Shown piece by piece: positions 40,195 to 48,595 of a DNA stretch of 64,000 bases (its first letter is position 1; the number at the start of each line of letters is the position of its first letter). The stretch covers positions 88,549 through 152,548 of the forward strand of contig NZ_SSBL01000019.1 of assembly GCF_004795105.1 (NCBI RefSeq), written 5' to 3'. Source of the stretch: Streptomyces sp. A0642 (GTDB lineage: Bacteria; Actinomycetota; Actinomycetes; Streptomycetales; Streptomycetaceae). The position numbers and the translations under genes were made by a program. The notes under the pieces were generated by a model, which was given only the letters and a program-made list of their open reading frames with translations, was not told the origin of the DNA and did not search any database.

Positions 40195-42948
40195 GTGCTG
40201 AAGTTCGCCACGGCCCAGATCATCGCCGCAAGCTACGGCGACCAGCACATGCTGACCAAGGCGGCACACCGGGCCGTCTTCCAGTACGAGGTGCGTCCCG
40301 GCTACCTGTACGTCCGCTCCCGGGCCATCAGCTCTCGCTGCAACGACAACCACGACGAGTTCCCCGCAGAGGAGATCAAGAAGGCGTACGCCTCCTTCGT
40401 CGGCAAGCCCGTCTTCGTGAACCACAACAACGAGAATCATCGGCGCGCCCGGGGCATCATCATCGACGCGGTCCTCCACGAGGACAGAAACCCCGACGGC
40501 ACTCCAGATACCTGGGTCGAAGTACTCATGGAGGTCGACGCCAAGAATTTCCCGAAGCTGGCCAAGGCCATCCTCGCTGGACACGTCGACCGCACCAGTA
40601 TGGGCTGCGACGTCGAGCGCTCCGTCTGCTCCGCCTGCGGCAACGCCGCCACCACCCCCGCCGAGTACTGCGCGCACATTCCGGGCCTCAAGGGGCGCCG
40701 CATCTTCCGGCACACCGCCAGCGGCAAGCGCGTCGGCGAACTCGTCCGCGAGACCTGCTACGGCCTGAAGTTCTTCGAGAACAGCCTCCTCGTCGAGCCT
40801 CCGGCCGACCCGACCGCCCACTTCCTCGGTGTCGACTCCACCGGCCTGAGTTCCACCGCCGCCATCAACCCGGCCGAGTTCGACGACGACGAGCCGGAAG
40901 AGGACGACGGCAGCACTCTCACGCCCGCCCCCAAGCACCCGAGCCTCAAGGATCTGTACGACGCCAGGGAGCGCGCGGATCGCGGCTTCGCCGCCGTCAC
41001 CCCGAACCGGACCACGCCCCAGATTCCGGACGGCTGGAAGCGTGACGTTCGGGGACCGGCCCGCCAGGACCACGTCGACAAGACGCCCACCGGCGGCGTG
41101 CACCGCAAGGACTACCCCGAGCGGCTCCAGCAGCGCCGCGAGCGGGCCGTCACGGAGTCACGCCCGTTCACGCCCGGGATCCAGAGCCTCAACAAGGCAA
41201 TGGCCGTCGAGGCGGCGGGCCCGCAGTATCCGAATCCGGGCGACCACCCGTGGTTCAAGGAGACCGGCCTGAGCCACGAGCACGTCCTGTCGCACTGGGA
41301 CCAGGCCACCGACGAGGAGAAGAAGCAGGGGGCCCGCTGGTACCCGGACGCCCATCACGTCGCGAAGGCCATCGCCAAGCTTGACCCGAAGATCACGGAT
41401 GACCGGGAGGCAGCACACAAGGGCGCTGGTGTCCTGTCGGCGTACAGTCCGCAGCAGAACTGGTGGGCCAACCAGCACAACGCGGCCAGGTCGTTCGTCC
41501 AGGGCAAGGCCGTCGGCAAGGGTGAGGGCCTCATGGTCATGGGCTCCCACGCCACGGCTGCCCAGAAGATCATGAACGGTGAGGACCACCAGAAGGTCCT
41601 CAAGGGCCCCAAGACGCAGGACTTTGCCCACCTCATCGAGCACGCTGGGAACGACGAGCACGGACAGCCGTCCAACCGTGTCGTCATGGACCGCCACGCC
41701 CTGTCCGTGGCCGCCGGACGCCGCCTGAATGCCGATCAGGCCAAGGGATTCCAGTCCGGGAACCGGCACTACTACGAGCACGCCGCCGAGCACTACCGCA
41801 CGGCGGCCGCCGTCATCTCCGACCGCGAGGGCCGCCATGTCCCGCCCCACGAGGTCCAGGCCGTCACCTGGCTCACCCGCCAGCGGCTCAACGCAGCCGA
41901 GGACGAAGGCTCGCCCGGCGGCAAGGGTCGCCAGACCGTCCAGCGTAACCAGCGCGCGCAGTGGAAGGATCTGGCTGGGGAGCACACCCCTCACCTCAAG
42001 GAGGACGGGAACTCCCACGTCTCCCGCCTCGTGGACCCACTCATGATCAACGCGGACGGCAGTATCAGCGCCGTGGCGTACGGCGAGATCAAGGCCCCGC
42101 AGGACGTCGACACGCTTCGTGAGGAGAACTGCCCGGTCTGCGGTGACGCCGACACCTACGACGGCCTCGCCTGCCAGGTCTGCGGATTCATCAGCCCTCC
42201 GGCCCAGTTTCGCAACCCCGACCTCGACATGGCCAAGAACATGGACCTGCGCAAGCAGGTCGTCGACCCGTCGCTCGTGGACGACAACGGCGAGTTGCAG
42301 CGCACCGACCAGAACGGCCAGCCGCTGCCCTCGCAGGAGGGGGAGGCGGACGGCAACCAGCTCGTTGACCCCGACCAGGTCGACGAGAACGGCCTCACGC
42401 CTTCTCCGTACGGTGACCAGGCCCTGGATGGCACCCAGCGCGGCGGCCCGGCGGTCTCCGACCGCAACGGCGACGGCCTCATCCAGCCCGACGAGATCGA
42501 CCCTGATGGCAACGCCAACCTCCAGAACGACATGGTCGACCCCGAGATGGGCGGTCAGGCCGGGCCGCGCGAGCTTCCCTACAAGGGGCAGGATCACACC
42601 GGGGACTCCTTCACGCAGGGGCCGGACATGCCCTACCGGCCCAGCGGCCCGGAGGGACCCGACGGCCTGTCCAGCGAGGACGACACCACCGGTGCACCCG
42701 TCCCCGGCACTCCTAACGATGGCGTGCCCGACCTGTTCTGCCCGACCTGCGGCTTCGGAGCCGACGCGACTCCGCCGCAGACCCAGAACATGGCCAACCC
42801 CGAGGAGCAGGCCATGGACGGCATCGTGTCGGGCGACGTCTGCCCGAGCTGCCGCCGCGACCAGCTCCTGACGCCGGGGGAGATCAACGGCAATTACTCG
42901 AAGTCGCCTGCTGTCGAATCGCCCGCATGGGGCTCGCAAGGGGTGTAG
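40195..42948 (+). CDS. Prohead protease fused to glycosylase-like and zinc-ribbon domains
   Basis: 917 residues from GTG 40195 (AGGAGG 7 nt upstream). Residues 1-215 fit a prohead protease: GKPVFVNHNNENHRRARG with His about 77, then DRTSMGCDVE with Ser about 135, and an inserted Cys motif (CSACGNAATTPAEYC). Residues about 336-602 hold a helical domain (VLSAYSPQQNWWANQHNAAR, LKGPKTQDFAHLI, VVMDRHALSVAAGR). Its motif order recalls phage DUF7178-type or HhH-GPD-like proteins; this is tentative. Acidic tail with ribbons CPVCG...CQVCGF and CPTCGF...CPSCRR. Normal proteases of this kind are much shorter. Confidence 0.72.
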   Translation: MLKFATAQIIAASYGDQHMLTKAAHRAVFQYEVRPGYLYVRSRAISSRCNDNHDEFPAEEIKKAYASFVGKPVFVNHNNENHRRARGIIIDAVLHEDRNPDGTPDTWVEVLMEVDAKNFPKLAKAILAGHVDRTSMGCDVERSVCSACGNAATTPAEYCAHIPGLKGRRIFRHTASGKRVGELVRETCYGLKFFENSLLVEPPADPTAHFLGVDSTGLSSTAAINPAEFDDDEPEEDDGSTLTPAPKHPSLKDLYDARERADRGFAAVTPNRTTPQIPDGWKRDVRGPARQDHVDKTPTGGVHRKDYPERLQQRRERAVTESRPFTPGIQSLNKAMAVEAAGPQYPNPGDHPWFKETGLSHEHVLSHWDQATDEEKKQGARWYPDAHHVAKAIAKLDPKITDDREAAHKGAGVLSAYSPQQNWWANQHNAARSFVQGKAVGKGEGLMVMGSHATAAQKIMNGEDHQKVLKGPKTQDFAHLIEHAGNDEHGQPSNRVVMDRHALSVAAGRRLNADQAKGFQSGNRHYYEHAAEHYRTAAAVISDREGRHVPPHEVQAVTWLTRQRLNAAEDEGSPGGKGRQTVQRNQRAQWKDLAGEHTPHLKEDGNSHVSRLVDPLMINADGSISAVAYGEIKAPQDVDTLREENCPVCGDADTYDGLACQVCGFISPPAQFRNPDLDMAKNMDLRKQVVDPSLVDDNGELQRTDQNGQPLPSQEGEADGNQLVDPDQVDENGLTPSPYGDQALDGTQRGGPAVSDRNGDGLIQPDEIDPDGNANLQNDMVDPEMGGQAGPRELPYKGQDHTGDSFTQGPDMPYRPSGPEGPDGLSSEDDTTGAPVPGTPNDGVPDLFCPTCGFGADATPPQTQNMANPEEQAMDGIVSGDVCPSCRRDQLLTPGEINGNYSKSPAVESPAWGSQGV
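42911..42946 (+). promoter_or_regulatory. Bipartite late element 9
   Basis: CTGTCG, 20 nt, CAAGGGGTGT. It lies within the last codons of the protease gene and before the scaffold candidate. Confidence 0.5.
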
Positions 42949-42998
42949 AAGTGCCCACGGCCGCAGCCGTGAGCAACGAGGCTTTGAAGGAGCAGAGT

Positions 42999-43838
42999 AT
43001 GAGCCGTCCGCTCATGGCCGCCCTCGCGGCGCAGCAGACCGTCCAGGACGACCAGCGCAAGCAGCTCGCCGTCCAGGGTGCGCAGATCGCCCTGATCGCG
43101 CGCCTGGCCGGTGTCACCGACCAGGTCAACCAGATCGCCGTCACCGCCGACATCAACAACCCGGCCCAGCCGATCGAGGACGGCCCCGAGCAGGGGCCGT
43201 CCGAGACGACCGAGCAGGCGGCGACCTCGGAGACCAACGACGACGTCCGCTCCCCGGGCCAGACCGGGAACTCCACCCAGGGTGTTCCGGCCGCCGCCAC
43301 CGACGTCGCGCTCCAGCCGGGCGGCACCCTCCCGGCCGAGCCGTATGGCAACCTGCAGGACGTCACCGCGCCGGTCTCCGGCGTAAACACCGGCGAAGTC
43401 GGCGGCGACCAGACAAAGATCGAGACCGACGTGCGTGTCGGCAACCCGATGGTCCCCGACGTCGCGTTCCCCTGGACCATCAGCGACAACCAGTCCAACT
43501 CGGCGCCGCCCAGCAGCGGCGAGATGGCTGGAGGCGGCCCCAGCCGCACCCATGCCTGCATGCGCCTCGCGCGTCTGCAGATCCAGGCCGGAATCGCCCA
43601 GGGCGATGACCTCACGCTGGGCGCGCGCATCGAGGCCAACCCGGCCATGAGTAACGCGCTGATCACCCACGAGATCAACGTGCTGTCCGGAGTCGTCAAG
43701 TCCGCCTCCAGGACCTCTCCTTCGTCCGGGCCCCGCATCGCGTCGCGTTCCCCCGAGCGGGTGGCCCCGTCGCTGGCCTCCCTCTCCACCGCGACCAGCA
43801 CCAGCCAGGCCGTCGAGGACAGCGAGCTCTTCGACTGA
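42999..43838 (+). CDS. Putative scaffolding/internal head protein
   Basis: 279 residues from ATG 42999 (GAAGGAG upstream); an in-frame GTG at 42951 would add 16 residues. An N-terminal helix (VQDDQRKQLAVQGAQIALIA) is followed by acidic low-complexity sequence and a short helical C-terminal domain (MRLARLQIQAGIAQGDDLTL). Position between protease and capsid genes and the composition fit a scaffold. It shares the VAFPWT segment with 21585. Confidence 0.6.
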   Translation: MSRPLMAALAAQQTVQDDQRKQLAVQGAQIALIARLAGVTDQVNQIAVTADINNPAQPIEDGPEQGPSETTEQAATSETNDDVRSPGQTGNSTQGVPAAATDVALQPGGTLPAEPYGNLQDVTAPVSGVNTGEVGGDQTKIETDVRVGNPMVPDVAFPWTISDNQSNSAPPSSGEMAGGGPSRTHACMRLARLQIQAGIAQGDDLTLGARIEANPAMSNALITHEINVLSGVVKSASRTSPSSGPRIASRSPERVAPSLASLSTATSTSQAVEDSELFD

Positions 43839-43856
43839 CCCAGCCGTACCGAAATC

Positions 43857-43887
43857 GAAGGGCCCGGACCTCCCCGCCGGGCCCTTC
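43857..43887 (+). terminator. Hairpin terminator
   Basis: GAAGGGCCCGG and its perfect 11-bp complement with a 9-nt loop, 18 nt after the scaffold candidate's stop. Confidence 0.7.
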
Positions 43888-43920
43888 GTCATATCCCAAG
43901 AAATTCATCCCCACTTCTCC

Positions 43921-43956
43921 CTGTCCCCCGCAACGTCGGCCGCGCATAGGGGGTGA
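43921..43956 (+). promoter_or_regulatory. Bipartite late element 10
   Basis: CTGTCC, 20 nt, TAGGGGGTGA, 51 nt before the ATG at 44008. A 7-bp hairpin (CTGCCGG-TC-CCGGCAG) lies in the leader. Confidence 0.65.
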
Positions 43957-44007
43957 AGACGGCCTGCCGGTCCCGGCAGCCAGCCGAGACACAGGAGGGC
44001 GGAACAC

Positions 44008-44508
44008 ATGATCCGCGTTCGGGCCAATAACGCCCACATCAAGCGCACCTTCCGTCCCACGTACGCATGGACCCAGGCAACGCCGAAGGCGGTCTTCCTG
44101 GACCCGGCGTGGGACCGCAGCGTGCTCATCTACCCGGGCATGGTCGCGATGCGCACCACGGGCGAGCTGGTCACGCTGATCAACAACGTCGGCGTCCCCT
44201 ACGGCTTCATCGGCGACTACGTCGGCGGAGACGGCTTCGACCCGCTGCTCGACGTCGGCATCAACGCCACCTCTGTCTGGGTCATGGGCGCCGACGCGGA
44301 GGCCGAGATCCTCGCCCCCGCGTTCGACGACACCCTCGCCTGGAACGACCCGGGCACCGGAGCCGAACTCCTGGTCCACGCCCAGACCGCCGGAGCCAAC
44401 CGGGGCAAGCTCGTCCCGGCCGGAACCGCCGGTGCCTCCTCGCAGCCGGTCGCCCGACTGCTCAAGGTCAACTCGCCCTCCAAGATCACCATCGGCGGCC
44501 TGCGCTAA
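44008..44508 (+). CDS. Putative capsid decoration protein
   Basis: 166 residues, beta-rich, directly upstream of the major capsid gene. GMVAMRTTGELVTLINNVGV and YGFIGDYVGGDG resemble small trimeric head-decoration proteins in style. The assignment rests on position and composition. AGGAGGGCGG is the ribosome-binding site. Confidence 0.65.
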   Translation: MIRVRANNAHIKRTFRPTYAWTQATPKAVFLDPAWDRSVLIYPGMVAMRTTGELVTLINNVGVPYGFIGDYVGGDGFDPLLDVGINATSVWVMGADAEAEILAPAFDDTLAWNDPGTGAELLVHAQTAGANRGKLVPAGTAGASSQPVARLLKVNSPSKITIGGLR

Positions 44509-44546
44509 CCGCGCCCCGTAGCCGAGCTGAGAGGAACTCACACATC

Positions 44547-45536
44547 ATGACCGCAACGCTCACCACGGGGCACAAGGGCGGCGCCACCTCCAAGAAGTCG
44601 GACGACTACGTCGCCGAAATCCTGGCCCGCCGCGAAGCCAAGGGCGGCTCCACGCTCTCCTTCGCCGCGAAGCAGCAGCGCCTGCAGACCGTCGCCTCCG
44701 ACCAGACCAACGGCATCACCCGCCTCGGCGTCGGCATGATCGGCCCGATCCAGCTGAAGCTCCGCTACCAGGGCATCACCCGCAACGTCCTCGTCGAGGA
44801 CCCCTGCACCCCCGGCACCCCGGTCGAGTACGACGTCTGGGACGACCTCGGCCAGGCGTACATGATGTCCGGCACCGAGGGCGAAGTTCGCATCACGCCC
44901 TTCGAGGGCAAGCGCATCCAGGTCCGGTTCTTCCGCATCGCCTCGCGCCCGGCGATCCGCAAGGAGGACCTGCTCTACCTGCGCATCAACGCCGTCGAGC
45001 AGGCCCAGGACGAGACCAAGCAGGCCATCCTCAAGCAGGAGGACAGCCGCCTCATCACCATCCTGCAGGCGGCCATCGCCGACTACACCGGCCGCGCCGA
45101 CCACACGGTCACCCCCAACCACGTCATCACCGAGGCGTCCGGCTACCTCACCCCCGGCTCGCTCTACTCCGCCGTGTCGATGACGGACATGCACGAGCTC
45201 CAGAGCTCGCGCATCCTCATCAACCCGATGGACTACCGCGACATGTACCGGTGGGACATCAACCAGACCGGCTGGGCCTTCAAGGACCGCGTCGTCGCCG
45301 GTGAGACCATCACCAGCTTCGGCGAGTTCCAGCTCCAGCGCTCCATCGTCATCCCTCAGGGGCAGACCTTCCTGACGCCGGACCCGCAGTTCCTCGGCGT
45401 TTTCCCGGTCCTCTACTCCCTGGACGTCGAGGAGAACCACCGCGTCGAGTCCTTCTGGAAGGGCTGGGTCTTCGACGAGATGGTCAGCATGCTGATCCTG
45501 AACCCGAGGGGCCTGGCGAAGATCGTCAAGTCGTAA
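44547..45536 (+). CDS. Major capsid protein
   Basis: 329 residues. It sits after the protease, scaffold and decoration candidates and before a strong terminator. The N-terminal arm (SDDYVAEILARREAKGGSTL) may be trimmed at maturation. The body has the alternating helix/strand pattern of HK97-fold capsids of large actinophages (SSRILINPMDYRDMYRWDIN, FQLQRSIVIPQGQTFLTPDP). Codon use is the most GC-biased in the region, as expected for a highly expressed gene. Confidence 0.85.
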   Translation: MTATLTTGHKGGATSKKSDDYVAEILARREAKGGSTLSFAAKQQRLQTVASDQTNGITRLGVGMIGPIQLKLRYQGITRNVLVEDPCTPGTPVEYDVWDDLGQAYMMSGTEGEVRITPFEGKRIQVRFFRIASRPAIRKEDLLYLRINAVEQAQDETKQAILKQEDSRLITILQAAIADYTGRADHTVTPNHVITEASGYLTPGSLYSAVSMTDMHELQSSRILINPMDYRDMYRWDINQTGWAFKDRVVAGETITSFGEFQLQRSIVIPQGQTFLTPDPQFLGVFPVLYSLDVEENHRVESFWKGWVFDEMVSMLILNPRGLAKIVKS

Positions 45537-45578
45537 CAGGCCAGCGGCCTGACTGGTCAAGGCCCTGCCGTAGTGTGC

Positions 45579-45615
45579 GAAGGCCCCCTCCTGATCCACG
45601 CGGGAGGGGGCCTTC
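45579..45615 (+). terminator. Strong hairpin terminator
   Basis: GAAGGCCCCCTCC and its perfect 13-bp complement with an 11-nt loop, 43 nt after the capsid stop. Confidence 0.75.
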
Positions 45616-45933
45616 GTCTTCCCACTGACCTCGGTGGTGGGCGCCATTTCCCCTGACTCAGGGCCTCTGACTGCGTGGGCGGCAGTTGGGCCTCGTGAGC
45701 CCCTCACCTCCGAGGGGGTAAGGGGCTCACGGGAGGGCGTACCTCTGGGCGGTCATCTCGGCGGGTGACATATTCTCACCCTGACAGATTCGCGGGCTCG
45801 TTGGTAGTGGATTGGAGTTTTTGCCTTCGAGAGAATGAATTTTCCTTAGCGTGCTGTCGTTCTGTGCGTGCGCGGCCGTAGTGGTTGAGGGTTTGTGGTG
45901 GGCCCTCGTGCGGTTCCGTTCTCCGGCCGCCCG
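45616..45933. promoter_or_regulatory. Long intergenic leader after capsid
   Basis: 318 nt without a supported gene. It holds a 10-bp hairpin (GTGAGCCCCT, 45695-45704, with 45721-45730) and an unusually T-rich stretch around 45770-45860 (including GAGTTTTTGCC and GAATTTTCC). I see no late element here; it could house a promoter, a small RNA or a lost gene. Confidence 0.4.
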
Positions 45934-45967
45934 CTGAACCCCCGGGTTTCCCTTCCCGGGGGTTCAG
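45934..45967 (+). terminator. Hairpin terminator
   Basis: CTGAACCCCCGGG and its perfect 13-bp complement with an 8-nt loop, just before late element 11. Confidence 0.65.
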
Positions 45968-45969
45968 TG

Positions 45970-46003
45970 CTGTCTGGGGGGCTGCGGGCCGACCAAGGTG
46001 TGA
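45970..46003 (+). promoter_or_regulatory. Bipartite late element 11
   Basis: CTGTCT, 18 nt, CAAGGTGTGA, 34 nt before the ATG at 46038. A small TGACGGG-ATCG-CCCGTCA hairpin follows. Confidence 0.5.
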
Positions 46004-46037
46004 CGGGATCGCCCGTCACTGATTCTCGGAGGCTCTC

Positions 46038-46415
46038 ATGCAGGTTCAGCGGCTCAAGGTCACCAACCCCTCGAATGGGGTCGTCGTCGTCACGCCCGAC
46101 GCCGACCGCCCCAAGAGCTACCTCCGCTTCGAGGCCAAGGGTGACGTGGAGGGCGGCGACGTCATCTACGTCTCCCGTGCGGATGCCACGCAGACGTCCT
46201 TCATCAAGGCCGTCAAGGGCGGGATTCTGGTGGTGGAGGGGATCGAGGAGGACGAGGAGCTGTCGCAGCTGCTGGCCGTGTCCAAGCACCCGCGTTCCCT
46301 CGACGGTGAGAAGAAGCCGCTGACGGTGCAGAACGTGATCTTCGACGAGGCCAACGAGTACAAGGCGAGGACCGTCGAGGTGCCCGTCATCATCGAGTCG
46401 CTGCAGAAGGTGTGA
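46038..46415 (+). CDS. Small head/neck-region protein
   Basis: 125 residues, beta-rich N-terminus (VQRLKVTNPSNGVVVVTPDA) and acidic centre (VEGIEEDEELSQLL). No family is recognised. Position just after the capsid gene and co-transcription with 46421 and 46754 suggest a virion or head-completion role. CGGAGG precedes the ATG. Confidence 0.6.
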   Translation: MQVQRLKVTNPSNGVVVVTPDADRPKSYLRFEAKGDVEGGDVIYVSRADATQTSFIKAVKGGILVVEGIEEDEELSQLLAVSKHPRSLDGEKKPLTVQNVIFDEANEYKARTVEVPVIIESLQKV

Positions 46416-46420
46416 CCTGC

Positions 46421-46741
46421 ATGTCCATGAGTGAGCACGAGCGGCGTCTGCTGCTCACCGGAACGCTCGACACTTCGGGTGTCGGTGGCAGTCCGGACTC
46501 GGAACTGCCCAACGTGGCGCTGGCTTTCCGGGAGGAGGAGGCCGTCGTCTTCGCACTGCCCGGGAAGGAGGCCGTCTCGATTCCGCTCTCGGAGCTCGCA
46601 GTTGAACCTCCGGTACCGGAGCCGGTCGTCGTGGAGCCCTCCGAGGCTCGTGAGCCGGTTTCGGCCGCACGCAAGACGGCAGCGCCCACGAAGAAGACCC
46701 CGGCGCCGAAGAAGCAGGCCGCTGGGCCTGCGAACAGCTAA
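46421..46741 (+). CDS. Small protein with Lys/Ala/Pro tail
   Basis: 106 residues. A short ordered N-terminal part is followed by a Pro/Glu region and a basic KKTPAPKKQAAGP-type tail, likely disordered. I chose ATG 46421 for spacing from AGAAGG. The function is unknown; it is part of the 46038 unit. Confidence 0.55.
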   Translation: MSMSEHERRLLLTGTLDTSGVGGSPDSELPNVALAFREEEAVVFALPGKEAVSIPLSELAVEPPVPEPVVVEPSEAREPVSAARKTAAPTKKTPAPKKQAAGPANS

Positions 46742-46753
46742 GGAGGGGCCGCT

Positions 46754-47764
46754 GTGGCCGCGACCGACCAGACCAGTACGTACGAGACCGATGGTGCGAT
46801 CGGCACGAAGGGGCGCGCGGTTCCGGCGCCGGTTCCGGTCGTTCAGCCTGACACCAGTGAGGTGGGGCTGGTCAACGCGTCGGGTTGGACTCCAGCCTCG
46901 ACGGCGGTCACCGGTAGCCGGGACACGCTCAGTTCGACCGTGGTGGACGCCAATCCGCCGTACAAGGCGCCCCCGGCCCCGGTTCCCGGGGTGAACAAGG
47001 ACACCACGCTGACGGACAGCCCGGTCGGCAACGGACTGGCGAGCAATTCGGTGAATCCTGCGCTGTCGATGACGGGCACGCTGGAGACAGCGAACGTGGG
47101 TGCGGTGCCGGTGGGTTCGACGGCCGTTCCGGTTGCTCCGGCGGCGCCGACTCTGATCTCCGGTGACCGCTTCGTGCAGGTGTCGTGGGTGGCTGTGGCT
47201 GACCCGGCGGCGGACGCGAAGGTGACTGAGTACGTCGTCGAGTCGGACACGGGTGGGCACACCTATGCGGGCCGGGACAAGACGTCGGTGAGGGTCGAGA
47301 ACGTGACCGGCGGCCGGGCGCAGAAGTACAGGGTGCGGGCGGGCAACCGGAACGGAACCGGGGCGTACAGCCCGTGGTCGGCGGCGTCGGTGTCTCCGGG
47401 CAACGAGGACCTGGTGCGGCCGGTATCGCTGGCTGCGGACAATGTGGTCAATCCGATCTACCGTCAGGACGGCACGGTCGTGCCGGGGTCGTACGGTGCT
47501 CCTCGCGCGCCGGGCAAGCCGACGGTTGCCGCGCAGGGCACCGCCGGTACGGCGACGGTCACGTGGGCTGCCTCGGTGCCTGCGCCATCTGGTGGGTACG
47601 ACGTGAAGGCGTCGTCGGGGCAGACGGTGCATGTGGCGAGCGGTGTTACGACGGCGAACGTTCCGGGGCTCACCGTGGCTGCGTCGGTGACATTCACCGT
47701 GAAGGCGATCGGTCAGCTGCAGTCGGCAACGTCGCCAGCTTCGAACGCGTACACCGTGGCGTAG
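46754..47764 (+). CDS. Fibronectin type III domain virion protein
   Basis: 336 residues from GTG 46754 behind AGGAGGGG. Residues 1-120 are an extended Val/Thr/Pro-rich region. Two FN3-like domains follow: about 124-215 (RFVQVSWVAVADPAADAKVT, YRVRAGNRNGTGAYSPWS) and a shorter one about 252-336. FN3 domains decorate phage heads and tails and bind carbohydrate weakly at the cell surface. Position suggests a head-surface or fibre protein. Two terminators follow. Confidence 0.75.
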   Translation: MAATDQTSTYETDGAIGTKGRAVPAPVPVVQPDTSEVGLVNASGWTPASTAVTGSRDTLSSTVVDANPPYKAPPAPVPGVNKDTTLTDSPVGNGLASNSVNPALSMTGTLETANVGAVPVGSTAVPVAPAAPTLISGDRFVQVSWVAVADPAADAKVTEYVVESDTGGHTYAGRDKTSVRVENVTGGRAQKYRVRAGNRNGTGAYSPWSAASVSPGNEDLVRPVSLAADNVVNPIYRQDGTVVPGSYGAPRAPGKPTVAAQGTAGTATVTWAASVPAPSGGYDVKASSGQTVHVASGVTTANVPGLTVAASVTFTVKAIGQLQSATSPASNAYTVA

Positions 47765-47779
47765 CCCCTCAGTCCGGTT

Positions 47780-47829
47780 GCGTCATCCCTCGCCTCCTCA
47801 CTTACCGGCGATGCAGCGAGGGATGACGC
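47780..47829 (+). terminator. Hairpin terminator
   Basis: GCGTCATCCCTCGC and its perfect 14-bp complement around a 22-nt loop. Confidence 0.6.
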
Positions 47830-47832
47830 CTC

Positions 47833-47872
47833 ACCCCTCAACCGTAGCGCCCCTCTGCTGCGGTTGAGGGGT
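47833..47872 (+). terminator. Hairpin terminator, second of a pair
   Basis: ACCCCTCAACCG and its perfect 12-bp complement around a 16-nt loop, followed by CTCTTGCTGTT. It lies 3 nt after the first hairpin. Confidence 0.65.
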
Positions 47873-47878
47873 CTCTTG

Positions 47879-47912
47879 CTGTTCGGGGCGAGGTCTCCAC
47901 CCGAAAGGGCGA
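47879..47912 (+). promoter_or_regulatory. Bipartite late element 12
   Basis: CTGTTC, 18 nt, GAAAGGGCGA, 23 nt before the ATG at 47936. Confidence 0.5.
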
Positions 47913-47935
47913 AGGCGACGCAGAGGAGATGGCGC

Positions 47936-48595
47936 ATGTCCGGTACGACACCACGGCTGGGGCTGAAGACCTGGGATCAGACGGATCCCTTCCTCCGCCA
48001 GGACTTCAACGACAACAGCGCGCGGCTGGATGCGAGCCCGGCTCCGTTCCTGTGCACGTCTGGGTCCCGTCCGGCGTGGGGGCCGAATCAGGCGGGCATG
48101 CGCATCTACGAGACCGACACCCGCCGGGAGACCGTGTGGACCGGTACGGCATGGCGGGAGACCCTGTCGGCGCCGCCGGTGTGGAGCGGGTACGTCGCCC
48201 CGAACGTGGGCATGGGGCATACCACCCACGTCTACTACAAGCTGGCGACGTTCGTAGTGAACCGGCCGGGGGCGCTCCTTGTGAACCTTGCCGTGGAGGT
48301 GGCGATTCAGTCGATCTACACGATGAACCTGCACTTCCGCACGCAGATCGACGGTGTGGATTCCATGATGGGGGACGGCGGCAGCTACATCCGTGTGGAG
48401 CAGGTGCAGACATCGGGTGGCGGCTGGCAGCGTTCGTACATGGTGCCTGCGATGGGCATCCGCAGCGTGGGGGTGGGGTCCCATAACTTCGGGGTTCACG
48501 TCTGGACGGATGCCGGTGGCGTCACGCAGGCGGGATCGGCCCGCCTGGTGTCAGCGAGGGGCAGCGCGCTGCTCGTCAACTCGCAGGACACGTGA
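47936..48595 (+). CDS. Putative minor virion protein
   Basis: 219 residues. The opening (PRLGLKTWDQTDPFLRQDFN) is a phrase typical of actinophage minor tail/fibre proteins that start a modular appendage. The rest is beta-rich. RMRIYETDTRRETVWTG-like repeats of aromatic strands suggest an appendage or receptor-binding role. It overlaps the next start by 1 nt. Confidence 0.6.
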   Translation: MSGTTPRLGLKTWDQTDPFLRQDFNDNSARLDASPAPFLCTSGSRPAWGPNQAGMRIYETDTRRETVWTGTAWRETLSAPPVWSGYVAPNVGMGHTTHVYYKLATFVVNRPGALLVNLAVEVAIQSIYTMNLHFRTQIDGVDSMMGDGGSYIRVEQVQTSGGGWQRSYMVPAMGIRSVGVGSHNFGVHVWTDAGGVTQAGSARLVSARGSALLVNSQDT

